41,568 nt of DNA. Origin: Natronohydrobacter sp. Its GTDB lineage: Bacteria; Pseudomonadota; Alphaproteobacteria; Rhodobacterales; Rhodobacteraceae. A model generated the notes under the pieces. The model worked only from the letters and a program-made list of their open reading frames with translations. It was not told the DNA's origin and made no database searches. The stretch is from assembly GCA_020832555.1 (NCBI GenBank), contig JAFIEM010000018.1, positions 1 through 41,568 of the forward strand. The letters run 5' to 3'. Shown in pieces: positions 19,055 to 28,159 of this stretch. Positions within the stretch are counted from its first letter, which is position 1. The number at the start of each line of letters is the position of its first letter. Made by a program: the position numbers and the translations under genes.

Positions 19055-20602
19055 ATGGTGACAGATCTGATGTTGATGAAGCCCGAAGCAAAATCCGACC
19101 GAGCCGACACGCAGGCTGCTCTGCCGGTTTTGTCACTGGATGGTGTGACCAAGACCTTTCCGGGCGTGACGGCCCTGTCAAAGGTGTCGCTGGCGTTGTT
19201 TGCGGGCAAGGTCACTGCCCTTGTGGGCGAGAATGGCGCGGGCAAATCTACAGTCGTCAAGATATTGACGGGGATCTACCAGCCCGACAGTGGCCTCATC
19301 GAGGTTGACGGCAACCCCGTCCGTTTTTCAACCGCGCAGGACGCAACGACAGCGGGCGTGACGGCCATCCATCAGGAAACCGTCCTCTTTGATGAATTAT
19401 CGGTGGCAGAGAATATTTTTCTGGGCCATGCGCCGCGTGGACGGTTCGGCCTGATCGACACCAGGGCGATGGTAGAGCAGGCCCGCAAAATCCTCGCCGG
19501 AATTGGGGCGCAGATCGACCCCAAGGCCAAGCTGAAGGATCTCGGCATCGCAAACAAGCATCTGGTCGCGATTGCGCGCGCACTTTCCGTGGACGCGCGG
19601 GTTGTTATCATGGACGAACCCACCGCAGCGCTGAGCCAGAAGGAAATCGAAGAGCTTTACGCGCTTGTCGAAGAGTTGAAAGCACAGGGCAAAGCGATCC
19701 TGTTCATCAGCCACAAATTCGATGAGATTTTTCGTATCGCCGACAATTACACGGTCTTTCGCGATGGGGCTCTTGTCGGCAGCGGGGCCATCGCCGATGT
19801 GACCGAGGCAGCGCTTGTGAAAATGATGGTGGGCCGCGATGTCAGCCAGATCTTTCCAAACCGCACCCGCAATGTAGGTGATGAAATCCTGACTGTCGAA
19901 GGGTATGAGCACCCGACCGAATTTGCGGGGATCAGCTTTTCGCTGCGCCAAGGTGAGATCCTTGGCTTTTACGGTCTGATTGGCGCTGGCCGGTCCGAAT
20001 TCATGCAAGCCTTGTTCGGGATAACGCGGCCAAGCGCGGGCACAGTGCGGATCGACAATGCGCCCGCCGTGATCCGCTCGCCTGCCGATGCGGTGGCCAA
20101 GGGTATCGTCTATGTGCCCGAAGATCGCGGCAAACAGGGTGCGATCACCGCGCTGCCGATCTTTCAGAACGTGACCCTGCCTTCACTGGGCCGCACATCG
20201 AAAAATGGCTTCTTGCGGCTGGCCGAGGAATTCAGGCTCGCGCGCGAATACACCAGCCGTTTGAGTCTGCGCGCCGCGTCACTTGATACGGATGTCGGCA
20301 ATCTTTCCGGCGGCAACCAGCAAAAGGTGGTCATCGCCAAATGGCTGGCCACCCGGCCAAAGATCATCATTCTGGATGAGCCGACGAAGGGCATCGATAT
20401 CGGTTCAAAAGCGGCAGTTCACGAGTTCATGGCCGAACTGGCAGCCCAAGGGCTGGCCGTGATCATGGTGAGTTCCGAAATCCCCGAAGTTCTGGGCATG
20501 TCGGACCGCGTGATCGTCATGCGCGAGGGGCGTATCGCCGCGGAGTTATGCGGCGACAAGATGTCACCTGAAACGCTTGTTCGCCACGCCGCCGGAATTT
20601 GA
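19055..20602 (+). CDS. rhaT: L-rhamnose ABC transporter, ATP-binding protein
   Basis: 515 aa with two ABC domains as in CUT2 (RbsA/AraG) ATPases. Domain 1: LVGENGAGKST Walker A, VVIMDEPTAALS Walker B. Domain 2: GLIGAGRSEFM in the Walker A place (the usual degenerate form in this family), LSGGNQQKVVIAKWL signature, IIILDEPTKGID. It sits between the binding protein and the permeases. Alternative Met starts lie at 19070 and 19076; no start has a strong Shine-Dalgarno. Cytoplasmic side of the membrane. Confidence 0.9.
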   Translation: MVTDLMLMKPEAKSDRADTQAALPVLSLDGVTKTFPGVTALSKVSLALFAGKVTALVGENGAGKSTVVKILTGIYQPDSGLIEVDGNPVRFSTAQDATTAGVTAIHQETVLFDELSVAENIFLGHAPRGRFGLIDTRAMVEQARKILAGIGAQIDPKAKLKDLGIANKHLVAIARALSVDARVVIMDEPTAALSQKEIEELYALVEELKAQGKAILFISHKFDEIFRIADNYTVFRDGALVGSGAIADVTEAALVKMMVGRDVSQIFPNRTRNVGDEILTVEGYEHPTEFAGISFSLRQGEILGFYGLIGAGRSEFMQALFGITRPSAGTVRIDNAPAVIRSPADAVAKGIVYVPEDRGKQGAITALPIFQNVTLPSLGRTSKNGFLRLAEEFRLAREYTSRLSLRAASLDTDVGNLSGGNQQKVVIAKWLATRPKIIILDEPTKGIDIGSKAAVHEFMAELAAQGLAVIMVSSEIPEVLGMSDRVIVMREGRIAAELCGDKMSPETLVRHAAGI

Positions 20603-20613
20603 AGGAGAGAACC

Positions 20614-21597
20614 GTGTCAAAACAGGGCCTGATGTCGCGCGAACTGCTTTTGACAGGCGCGATCATTTTGTTGCTGGGCGTCATCGCATCGCGTTTCCCC
20701 GCCTTCATCGCGCCGGGAAATCTTGTGAATGTGTTCAACGACACAGCGCCCCTGATCCTGTTGGCCATCGGGCAGATGATCGTCATCCTGACGCGCTGCA
20801 TCGATCTGAGCGTTGCTGCCAATCTGGCGCTGACGGGCATGGTTGTTGCCATGCTCAACGTGGCCATGCCGGGCTTGCCTGTGCCGGTCATTATCGCTCT
20901 GGCGATCACCTTCGGGGCGGTATTGGGCATGTTCAATGGTGTTCTGGTCTGGAAACTGGCCATCCCGCCCATAGTCGTGACGCTGGGGACGATGACGATC
21001 TTTCGCGGTATCATCTTCCTGTTGTCAGAAGGCAGGTGGATCAACGCCCATCAACTCAGCGATGCCTTCAAAGCCTTCCCGCGCACTGTGTTGCTGGGGC
21101 TGCCGGTAATGAGCTGGATCGCCCTTGGTGCGGTAGCGCTGTTTGTGGTCGTGATGAACCGGACCAGCCTTGGCCGGGCGTTCTATGCCGCAGGCGGCAA
21201 TCCGCATGCGGCCACCTATGCCGGTATCAATGTCGGACGGACCCAGTTCTGGGCCTTCACGATCTCTGGCGCGCTGTCAGGGTTGGCGGGCTATCTGTGG
21301 GTCTCGCGCTTCGCCGTCGCTTTCGTGGATCTGGCCCGCGGATTTGAATTGACGGTGGTCGCGGCTTGCGTGATCGGCGGTGTGGCGATCATGGGAGGCA
21401 GCGGCACAGTGCTGGGGGCCATGCTTGGCGCGCTGTTTCTGGGCATTATCAGCAATGCGCTGCCGGTCGTGAATATTTCACCCTTCTGGCAACTGGCGAT
21501 CTCGGGCAGCGCCATCATCATCGCAGTTGCCCTGAATGCGTCTGCCAATCGCAAGAAAGGCCGGATCATCCTGAAGCGCGCGGAGCAGGCAACATGA
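20614..21597 (+). CDS. rhaP: L-rhamnose ABC transporter, permease 1
   Basis: 327 aa, inner-membrane permease of the CUT2 (RbsC-like) family with about nine to ten hydrophobic segments; AGGNPHAATYAGINVGRTQF and AACVIGGVAIMGGSGTVLGA are family blocks. Start chosen at GTG 20614 (MSKQGLMSREL when read as Met), because AAGGAG lies 7 nt before it; the TTG at 20599 overlaps rhaT but has no good site. Its stop overlaps the rhaQ start (ATGA), showing coupling with the second permease. Confidence 0.9.
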   Translation: MSKQGLMSRELLLTGAIILLLGVIASRFPAFIAPGNLVNVFNDTAPLILLAIGQMIVILTRCIDLSVAANLALTGMVVAMLNVAMPGLPVPVIIALAITFGAVLGMFNGVLVWKLAIPPIVVTLGTMTIFRGIIFLLSEGRWINAHQLSDAFKAFPRTVLLGLPVMSWIALGAVALFVVVMNRTSLGRAFYAAGGNPHAATYAGINVGRTQFWAFTISGALSGLAGYLWVSRFAVAFVDLARGFELTVVAACVIGGVAIMGGSGTVLGAMLGALFLGIISNALPVVNISPFWQLAISGSAIIIAVALNASANRKKGRIILKRAEQAT

Positions 21598-22592
21598 GTG
21601 ATACAACCCGCTTTATCCCCGACCGCCTGCGCTCACCGCTGGAGCAACGCATCAAGAGTTGGGAGACTCTGCTTCTGGCCGTGGCCATCGCGATTTTCAT
21701 CACCAACAGCTTCATGTCGCCGTTTTTCCTGAACGCCTGGAACCTGAGCGACATGACCTTCAATTTCACCGAAAAGGCCATGATCGCCTTTGCAATGGCA
21801 TTGCTGATCATTTCGGGGGAGATAGACCTGTCAGTTGCCTCGATCATCGCGCTGGTCTCGACCGCGATGGGGGCGGCGGTGCAGATCGGTGTCGGAACAC
21901 CGGGGCTGGTGCTGATCGGGCTTGCGGTCGGGCTGCTTTGCGGCGCGTTCAACGGCTTTCTGGTCACGCGCATGGGCCTGCCGTCGATCGTGGTCACCAT
22001 CGGCACGATGAGCCTGTTTCGCGGCATCAGCTACATCATCCTTGGCGATCAGGCCTTTCGCGGCTACCCGCCGGATTTCGCCTTTTTCGGTCAGGGCTAT
22101 GTCTTCTGGGTGATCTCGTTTGAACTGGTGCTCTTTGCCGTGCTTGCACTGATCTATTATGTGGTGCTGCACCGCACGAATTTCGGGCGCGCGGTCTATA
22201 CCATCGGCAACAATCCGGTCGCAGCCGAATTCTCGGGTATCCGGGTTGCGCGGGTGAAATTCATCCTGTTTCTTCTGACGGGACTCATGTCGGGTGTCGC
22301 GGCCATCTGCCTGACCTCGCGGCTGGGTTCCACCCGCCCGTCGATAGCCTTCGGCTGGGAGTTGGAGGTTGTTACCATGGTGGTCTTGGGCGGTGTCAGC
22401 ATCCTTGGCGGGTCTGGCTCGATCCCCGGTGTGGTGATCGCGGCCTTTGTCATGGGGCTGGTGACATTCGGGCTTGGTCTGCTGAATGTGCCGGGCATCG
22501 TGATGTCAATCGTGATCGGCGCACTTCTGATCGGGGTTATTGCACTGCCACGCCTGTGGGAAAGGTGGCGCCAGCAAGCAGCGAAGCAGTAG
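21594..22592 (+). CDS. rhaQ: L-rhamnose ABC transporter, permease 2
   Basis: 332 aa from ATG 21594, overlapping the rhaP stop by four bases. RbsC-like permease with about ten membrane segments and the family blocks [19 protein letters not shown] and [17 protein letters not shown]. Two different permeases in one importer are usual for the rhizobial rhamnose system (RhaP and RhaQ). Followed after 17 nt by rhaU. Confidence 0.92.
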   Translation: MSDTTRFIPDRLRSPLEQRIKSWETLLLAVAIAIFITNSFMSPFFLNAWNLSDMTFNFTEKAMIAFAMALLIISGEIDLSVASIIALVSTAMGAAVQIGVGTPGLVLIGLAVGLLCGAFNGFLVTRMGLPSIVVTIGTMSLFRGISYIILGDQAFRGYPPDFAFFGQGYVFWVISFELVLFAVLALIYYVVLHRTNFGRAVYTIGNNPVAAEFSGIRVARVKFILFLLTGLMSGVAAICLTSRLGSTRPSIAFGWELEVVTMVVLGGVSILGGSGSIPGVVIAAFVMGLVTFGLGLLNVPGIVMSIVIGALLIGVIALPRLWERWRQQAAKQ

Positions 22593-22609
22593 GACAACGC
22601 GGTAGAACG

Positions 22610-22924
22610 ATGGAAAAATACGCTTTCAAGATGCGCCTTCATCCGGGCGCGAAGGACGACTACAAGAAACGCCATGACGCGATCTGGCCAGAGCTTGTCA
22701 CGCTTCTGAAAGAGGCCGGGGTATCCGATTACTCGATCCATCTGGACGAGGAAACGCATATCCTCTTCGGCGTGTTGTGGCGCCGCGACGATCACAGGAT
22801 GGATGATCTGCCGACCCATGCGATCATGCAGAAATGGTGGGTCCATATGGCCGATATCATGGAGACCCATGATGACAATGCGCCAGTCGCAACGCCCCTG
22901 ACACCCATGTTCCATATGCCATGA
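22610..22924 (+). CDS. rhaU: L-rhamnose mutarotase
   Basis: 104 aa, the exact length of E. coli RhaM. Family blocks seen: [42 protein letters not shown], and [10 protein letters not shown]. The enzyme interconverts alpha and beta anomers of L-rhamnose so the isomerase has its preferred form; the catalytic His of the family lies in the [10 protein letters not shown] block. Called RhaU in rhizobia and RhaM in enterics. It overlaps rhaK by four bases (ATGA). ATG 22610 chosen for agreement with family length. Confidence 0.95.
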   Translation: MEKYAFKMRLHPGAKDDYKKRHDAIWPELVTLLKEAGVSDYSIHLDEETHILFGVLWRRDDHRMDDLPTHAIMQKWWVHMADIMETHDDNAPVATPLTPMFHMP

Positions 22925-24303
22925 GTGACAAGCATATCGCGGTCATCGACATTGGAAAGACGAATGCCAAGCTGGCACTTGTGCGCCTGTCTGACCTGTC
23001 CGAAATCGCGGTGATGACCCTCCCGAACCGGGTTCTGCCCGGCCCGCCCTATCCGCATTTCGACGTCAGCGGCCACTGGGCTTTCCTGCTCGACGGCCTT
23101 GCGCAGTTTCATGCCGAACATGGCATTTCGGCAATCACCGTGACGACCCATGGCGCTGCAGCTGCGTTGCTGGCCGCAGACGGGTCGCTTGCCGCGCCGA
23201 TCCTCGATTACGAGCATGACGGCCCTGACGAATATGCCGCCGCCTATGACGCGATCCGCCCCCCGTTCTCCGAAACAGGCTCGCCGCGATTGTCGATGGG
23301 TCTCAACCTTGGCGCGCAACTTCATTGGCAGTTCAAAACCGATCCGGCGCTTTGGGGCAAGGTTCGTCATATCGTGACCTATCCGCAGTTCTGGGCGTAT
23401 CTGCTGACAGGTGTTCTTGCGACAGATGTGACCTCGCTCGGGTGTCATACAGATCTCTGGAATCCAAATGAGGGGGCGTTTTCAAAGCTCACCGCGACGC
23501 TTGGTGTAACTGAAAAGATCGCGCCGCCCCGCCAGCCCGCCGACATTCTCGGGCCTGTTCTGCCCTCGGTTGCGCAGCGTACCGGTCTGGCCCATGACAC
23601 CCCGGTCCATTGCGGCATCCACGATTCAAACGCATCGCTGCTGCCGCACATAATGTCACGCAAGCCGCCGTTCAGCGTCGTCTCAACCGGAACCTGGGTG
23701 GTCGCCATGGCTGTCGGTGGCAAGCCTGTGACGCTCGATCCCGCACGCGACACGCTGGTGAATGTCAGCGCATATGGCGAAGCTGTGCCCTCGGCCCGCT
23801 TCATGGGAGGGCGGGAACACAACATAGCTCTTGGTGGCGCATCTTTGGACGCAGATGACCAACAGATATTGGACGTGCTGACGAAACGCTCGATGCTGCT
23901 GCCTGCCCTCGTCCCCGAAAGCGGACCATATGCCGGGATGAGGGCCCGATGGGTTGGAGAAGAGCCCGCGCCGGGGTCCGGCCAACGGAGTGCCGCAGTG
24001 GGGTTCTACCTCGCTCTGGTGACGGCGCGCTGTCTTGAATTAATCGGGCATGACGGTCCTGTTATTGTCGAAGGGCCTTTCGCCAGCAACAAATCATTCC
24101 TGTGGATGCTCGGGGCGGCCTCGTCTTCGCCAGTGATCCCGATGAATAGTGCAACCGGGACAAGCCAAGGCGCGGCGCTTCTTAGCGGGTGCAGTCGAAC
24201 AGGTGCTGCAAAGGATGTCGTCTTTCCTGCCTGCGAAAAACAGATCGGCGCATTGCTTTCTGCCTATGCCGAAATATGGAAGCACAGCTTGAATTCCACT
24301 TGA
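22921..24303 (+). CDS. rhaK: FGGY-family rhamnulose kinase
   Basis: 460 aa. N-terminal phosphate-binding motif [14 protein letters not shown] (about 7-20), central [10 protein letters not shown] and [10 protein letters not shown], and C-terminal nucleotide-binding blocks [10 protein letters not shown] and [13 protein letters not shown]. It should phosphorylate L-rhamnulose at O1 for RhaD. It resembles the rhizobial RhaK, which is also needed for transporter activity, more than enteric RhaB. Last gene of the plus-strand operon; no classical terminator is visible after it. Confidence 0.9.
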   Translation: MSDKHIAVIDIGKTNAKLALVRLSDLSEIAVMTLPNRVLPGPPYPHFDVSGHWAFLLDGLAQFHAEHGISAITVTTHGAAAALLAADGSLAAPILDYEHDGPDEYAAAYDAIRPPFSETGSPRLSMGLNLGAQLHWQFKTDPALWGKVRHIVTYPQFWAYLLTGVLATDVTSLGCHTDLWNPNEGAFSKLTATLGVTEKIAPPRQPADILGPVLPSVAQRTGLAHDTPVHCGIHDSNASLLPHIMSRKPPFSVVSTGTWVVAMAVGGKPVTLDPARDTLVNVSAYGEAVPSARFMGGREHNIALGGASLDADDQQILDVLTKRSMLLPALVPESGPYAGMRARWVGEEPAPGSGQRSAAVGFYLALVTARCLELIGHDGPVIVEGPFASNKSFLWMLGAASSSPVIPMNSATGTSQGAALLSGCSRTGAAKDVVFPACEKQIGALLSAYAEIWKHSLNST

Positions 24304-24641
24304 TCCGGCCCGGTTTCGAAATCCAGCTTCAACGCGATTTCGCTGACTGTCGCGCAGGGACCAGGTTTCGCATGATCGCGCCCATGATCCGGAAATCTGC
24401 AAGCGCAGCTTCGTGCCGATTGCAGCCGTTGAAGCTTGACAATGCGACTGGTCGCTTCGGTCATTTTCCGAGAATGCGATGCAGCAAGTTGGGCTTGCCG
24501 CCCTCTGCGAAGGTGATGGCAGGATCAAGCTGCCCGGTCCAAAGAGTGTTGCGCCCGGCGATTCCCGGCAAGGGCTTCGACCTGCTGCCGCAACCGCAAC
24601 CGGGCAAGATTCGCAGCTTTCTCTATCAGATCGCGTAGGGG
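24304..24641. other. Gene-free stretch between rhaK and the phosphoesterase gene
   Basis: No frame looks coding. It contains repeat copy B (24499-24546), partner of the sequence left of rhaA. The two convergent transcripts (rhaK and the ABC-phosphoesterase operon) end here, without a clear T-run hairpin. Confidence 0.6.
24499..24546 (+). repeat. Intergenic repeat copy B (right of rhamnose locus)
   Basis: Ungapped partner of 13420-13467 (36 of 48 identical by hand count), same orientation. The upstream context also shares a short TGGTCGCTT string (13409 and about 24447 regions), but at a different spacing. Confidence 0.55.
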
Positions 24642-25424
24642 TTACGGATTATCGATCCATTCACAGCCAGAGCGCATTCCGTCAAGCGGGATCAAATGGC
24701 TGACCATACCGCTGTCATCGAGGATATGCAGTTCAAAAGCCGGCAGCGCGGCGACAGGTCTGTGCGGCGCGGCACCTGTCAGCGACAGGCTCAGACCGTG
24801 CCCGATGGCCGGTGCCGTGCTGGCGAAGACGCCCGCCCAGACTGTCTGCATCGCGCGGTGACTGTGGCCTGCGATGATGCGGCGGACCGGGCTTTGCGTG
24901 ACCAGCGCCGCGAGGGCGTCGGCATTCTGGAACCCGGCCCTGTCCAGATGCGGGGCCGCGGTCGGAAAGGGCGGGTGATGCAATGCGAGGATCGCTGGTC
25001 CGGTTGCTTTCGCGAAAACCTGCGCCAGCCAGTCCAGTTGGTGCGCACCAAGCCCGGCACCGCCATCGGGGCGCGTGCTTTCCAGCGCGATCAGAAAGAT
25101 ATCCCCGATCTGACTTGTGAAACTGAGATGGTCAGGGTGGAAATCGGCCCAGTCGGCAAAGGCTGCGCGAAAAGAGGTTGCGCCGTCCTGATTGCCGGGC
25201 ATCGGCAGAAGCGGCACCGGGGCTGCACGCAGAAGCGGCAGCACATGCCCATAGCCCTTGGCGCTGCGGTCGATGATGTCACCGGTGAGCACGATCGCCT
25301 CGGGCTTGCGGTCCATCGCGGCGATCTGCGCGAAGGCGCCGCGCAGGGCTTGCGCTGGATCATGGAACGGATCTGCGCCGTCGTCGCGCAGGTGCGGGTC
25401 GGTGATCTGGGCAATCACGGCCAT
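24642..25424 (-). CDS. Metallophosphoesterase / cyclic-nucleotide-type phosphodiesterase
   Basis: 260 aa. The calcineurin-like motifs are in order: AQITDPHLRDDG (D-x-H), VLTGDIIDRSA (GD), MPGNQDG (GNxD, with D where GNHD is usual: here GNQD), ALHHPPF (H), and IAGHSHRAM (GHxH). Closest by eye to the CpdA/GpdQ class III phosphodiesterases. GNHD carries a catalytic His, so the GNQD form is notable. It is the last gene of an ABC-importer operon, four bases beyond the permease stop, suggesting that it hydrolyses an imported phosphodiester. Start at ATG 25424. Confidence 0.85.
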   Translation of the reverse strand: MAVIAQITDPHLRDDGADPFHDPAQALRGAFAQIAAMDRKPEAIVLTGDIIDRSAKGYGHVLPLLRAAPVPLLPMPGNQDGATSFRAAFADWADFHPDHLSFTSQIGDIFLIALESTRPDGGAGLGAHQLDWLAQVFAKATGPAILALHHPPFPTAAPHLDRAGFQNADALAALVTQSPVRRIIAGHSHRAMQTVWAGVFASTAPAIGHGLSLSLTGAAPHRPVAALPAFELHILDDSGMVSHLIPLDGMRSGCEWIDNP

Positions 25425-25428
25425 GGGA

Positions 25429-27102
25429 TCACCCGGAAAACGCGCTGCTGCCCTGTCGGGCCAGCCACAGGTTGACCGCGAGCAGGATGCCCGAGGTGAT
25501 GGTGATGGCGATGACGCTCATGGCCATGCCGGTCTGGACCGAGCCTTGCTCGAATTGCGAAAACACGAACGTGCCCACAGTGCGCAACCCGGCAGGGGCA
25601 AGCATGATCGAGGCCACCAGTTCGCGTGACGCAATGGCGAATACCAGCATCATCGCGGCAATCAGCGACGGTGCCATGAGTGGCAGGGTGATGTGGCGCA
25701 GCGCCTGCATCTGGCTAGCACCCGCCACGCGCGCGGCATCGTCGAGCGAGCCGGAAATCTGGCGCAGCCGGGCGACCGCATAGCGGATCGGATAGGGCAG
25801 AAGGATGCCGATATAGGCGATCAGCAGGATGCCCGCTGTGCCATAGAGCGTGAGCGGCAGATAGGGCGAGTTCCATGCAAGGATGATCCCCACGGCCAGC
25901 ACGATGGCCGGGATCGCATTGGGCAGGACCGACAACCCGTCCATGACCGCCCTGCCCCGCCCGGTCCCGCGCACCACGATATAGGCGACCAGTCCGCCAA
26001 TCGCGGCTGTGGCAAAGGCCGTCACGACGGCCAGCCAGCCGCTTGTGACCAGCGCCTGCGCGGCGCGGCTGCCGTGCTGAAAGATCGGCTGATAGTGACG
26101 GGTGTCGAGATTCGACCAGTTCAGCCCGCCCGAGATCGTGCCCATCAGCGACGTGACGGCAATGGCGGCCAGCGGGATGACAACACCGATCACCGCCACC
26201 AGCGCGAACAGCCCCAGCACCGGCCAGCGCCAGCGCCCCAGTTCGGCTTTCTCCAGATCGGCGGGTTTGCCGGTCTGGCTGATATAGGAACGCCGCGTTG
26301 CAATCCAGTTCTGCAGCGTGAAGGCCGCAAGCACCATGGCCATCAGCATGACCGAGCCCAGCGCGGCACCCGACAGGTCAATCGGCCAATCTGACAGGCG
26401 CGTATAGATACCCGTCACCAGAACCTCGAAACCCGTGCGCGCAGCAAGCGCGGCGGGGGTGCCGAATTCCTCGATCGACATGGCGAAAACGATCAGCAGG
26501 CTGGCCGCGATGGCGGGGATCGAGAGCGGCAGGGTGATCAGGAAAAACGCCTGAAGCGGGCGCGCGCCATGCACCCGCGCTGCCGAGGCAAAGCGCCCAC
26601 CGACCATTTCCAGCGCGCGGGACACTGCGAAATAGACCAGTGGAAAGAGGTTTAGCGTCATCACGAAAGCAACGCCCGTGAAGCTGAACAGGAAGCGCCC
26701 CATGTCAAACCCGAGAAGCTGGAACAGATAGCCGCGCGGTTGCAGCGTCATCATCCAGGCAATCGCGGCAATGAAGGGCGGGATCAGGAAAGGGATCAGG
26801 AACACCACATCCCAGACGCGCGCGCCGGGGATATGGAACAGCCCGCGCAGGATGCCGATGGGCAGGCCGAAAATGAGGCAGCCCAGCATCACGGAAAAGG
26901 CCAGCATCAACGTGTTGCGCGCCTGTGTCATCAGCCGGTCATTTTCGGTCAGGATCACGAGTTTTGAAAAAGCCCCTGCAAAAGAGCCGCGCGCGAAATC
27001 GGGAAAGACGGCTTGCAGCAGGATGAACAGGACCGGCAGGCCGACAAGGATCAGAAGTGCTGCCGCGGCGAGCGTGGTCAGGACAGATTGAGCGCGCAGC
27101 AT
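25429..27102 (-). CDS. ABC importer permease, two fused membrane domains (FbpB-like)
   Basis: About 557 aa inner-membrane protein with two BPD_transp_1 halves (about 12 hydrophobic segments). EAA-type loops are visible as ASAARVHGARPLQAFFLITLP in the first half and DDAARVAGASQMQALRHITL in the second. This architecture is that of Fe(III), thiamine, 2-aminoethylphosphonate and related importers. Start chosen at ATG 27102 (MLRAQSVLTT) with AAAGG upstream; in-frame ATGs at 27126 and 27156 lack a site. It lies between the binding protein and phosphoesterase genes on one transcript. Confidence 0.88.
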   Translation of the reverse strand: MLRAQSVLTTLAAAALLILVGLPVLFILLQAVFPDFARGSFAGAFSKLVILTENDRLMTQARNTLMLAFSVMLGCLIFGLPIGILRGLFHIPGARVWDVVFLIPFLIPPFIAAIAWMMTLQPRGYLFQLLGFDMGRFLFSFTGVAFVMTLNLFPLVYFAVSRALEMVGGRFASAARVHGARPLQAFFLITLPLSIPAIAASLLIVFAMSIEEFGTPAALAARTGFEVLVTGIYTRLSDWPIDLSGAALGSVMLMAMVLAAFTLQNWIATRRSYISQTGKPADLEKAELGRWRWPVLGLFALVAVIGVVIPLAAIAVTSLMGTISGGLNWSNLDTRHYQPIFQHGSRAAQALVTSGWLAVVTAFATAAIGGLVAYIVVRGTGRGRAVMDGLSVLPNAIPAIVLAVGIILAWNSPYLPLTLYGTAGILLIAYIGILLPYPIRYAVARLRQISGSLDDAARVAGASQMQALRHITLPLMAPSLIAAMMLVFAIASRELVASIMLAPAGLRTVGTFVFSQFEQGSVQTGMAMSVIAITITSGILLAVNLWLARQGSSAFSG

Positions 27103-27175
27103 TTCGAAACGGCCTTTCGCGGACATGAGGATGGCCCCGAATCGCGCCGGGGCCATGACAGGAGGTGCAGGACGA

Positions 27176-28135
27176 TCAGCGGTTGGTCACGGTCTCGTTG
27201 AAGCGCGCGATGATCTCTTCGCGGCGGGCAGCGACGGCATCCTCATCAACCTCGATCACATTCAGATCGTTGATGCCGGGGCGCAGCCCTTCGACATCGG
27301 CGCGCGCAGGCATCATCCACGTTGCCGCGACGAGTTCCTGACCGGCTTCAGACAGGACAAAATCCACAAAAGCCTTGGCGGCGTCCGGGTTGCTGGTCGA
27401 TTGCAGGATCATCATCGGGCGCGGTGCGATCACGGTGCCGCTTTCGGGCACGATCACTTCAATGGTCTCGCCGCCCGCCGCCTGTGCATAGCTGATATAG
27501 TCGACCGCGCCAAACACGACGGCTTTCGCACCTTGCAGGACGGGGTTCAATGCAGCGGCATTGGGGCCGGGAACGATCATGTCATTGGCGGCAAGCCCAG
27601 CGAGCAGCTCCCATGCGCCCTCGCCCATCGCGGCTTCCAGACCGGCAACAAGGTCAAAGGCCGCGCCGGATTGAGCCGGGTCGGGCATGGTGATCAGGTC
27701 GCGATAGGCTTCATCGGTCAGATCAGACCATTCCGACGGGCGCGGCGCATCGCTTTGCGTGTTCCAGACCATCGCAAGCGCGGAAATACCCTGCGCGACA
27801 TAGTGGCTATGCGTGAGGAAATCCGGTACTTCGGCGGCATTGGGCGAAAGATACTCCATCAGCAGACCGCGCTCATACATGTCCACTGCCGACCCCCAGC
27901 TTGCGGAAACGACCACATCCGCCTGCGGGTTGGCCTCTTCGGCTTCGAGCCGGGCCATGACCTGCCCGGTCGTGCCCTGAAACACATTCACGGTGATCCC
28001 GGTTTCCGCCTGAAACGCCTCGGCCAGCGCATCGGCAAGCCCACCGGGGCCAGCGGTGTAGAAGGTAAGCGTGTCAGCATGGGCGAAAGTGCCGATCAGA
28101 CCAAGCGAAGCGGCAAGGGCAGTAGTGCGGAGCAT
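27176..28135 (-). CDS. ABC importer periplasmic binding protein (Fe(III)/organophosphate cluster)
   Basis: 319 aa with a signal peptide MLRTTALAASLGLIGTFAHA, then DTLTFYTAGPGGLADALAEA, the opening of the FbpA/AfuA/PhnS type II binding proteins. Also seen: TGITVNVFQGTTGQVMARLE, ADVVVSASWGSAVDMYERG, and a DYISYAQAA block where ferric-binding members carry paired tyrosines. Annotation pipelines would call it iron(III)-binding, but here only isolated Tyr residues stand at that place. With a phosphodiesterase in the operon, an organophosphate or phosphonate substrate is at least as likely. AAAGGA precedes the ATG. Confidence 0.85.
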   Translation of the reverse strand: MLRTTALAASLGLIGTFAHADTLTFYTAGPGGLADALAEAFQAETGITVNVFQGTTGQVMARLEAEEANPQADVVVSASWGSAVDMYERGLLMEYLSPNAAEVPDFLTHSHYVAQGISALAMVWNTQSDAPRPSEWSDLTDEAYRDLITMPDPAQSGAAFDLVAGLEAAMGEGAWELLAGLAANDMIVPGPNAAALNPVLQGAKAVVFGAVDYISYAQAAGGETIEVIVPESGTVIAPRPMMILQSTSNPDAAKAFVDFVLSEAGQELVAATWMMPARADVEGLRPGINDLNVIEVDEDAVAARREEIIARFNETVTNR

Positions 28136-28159
28136 GAAGGCGTCCTTTGTCAGTAAGGG

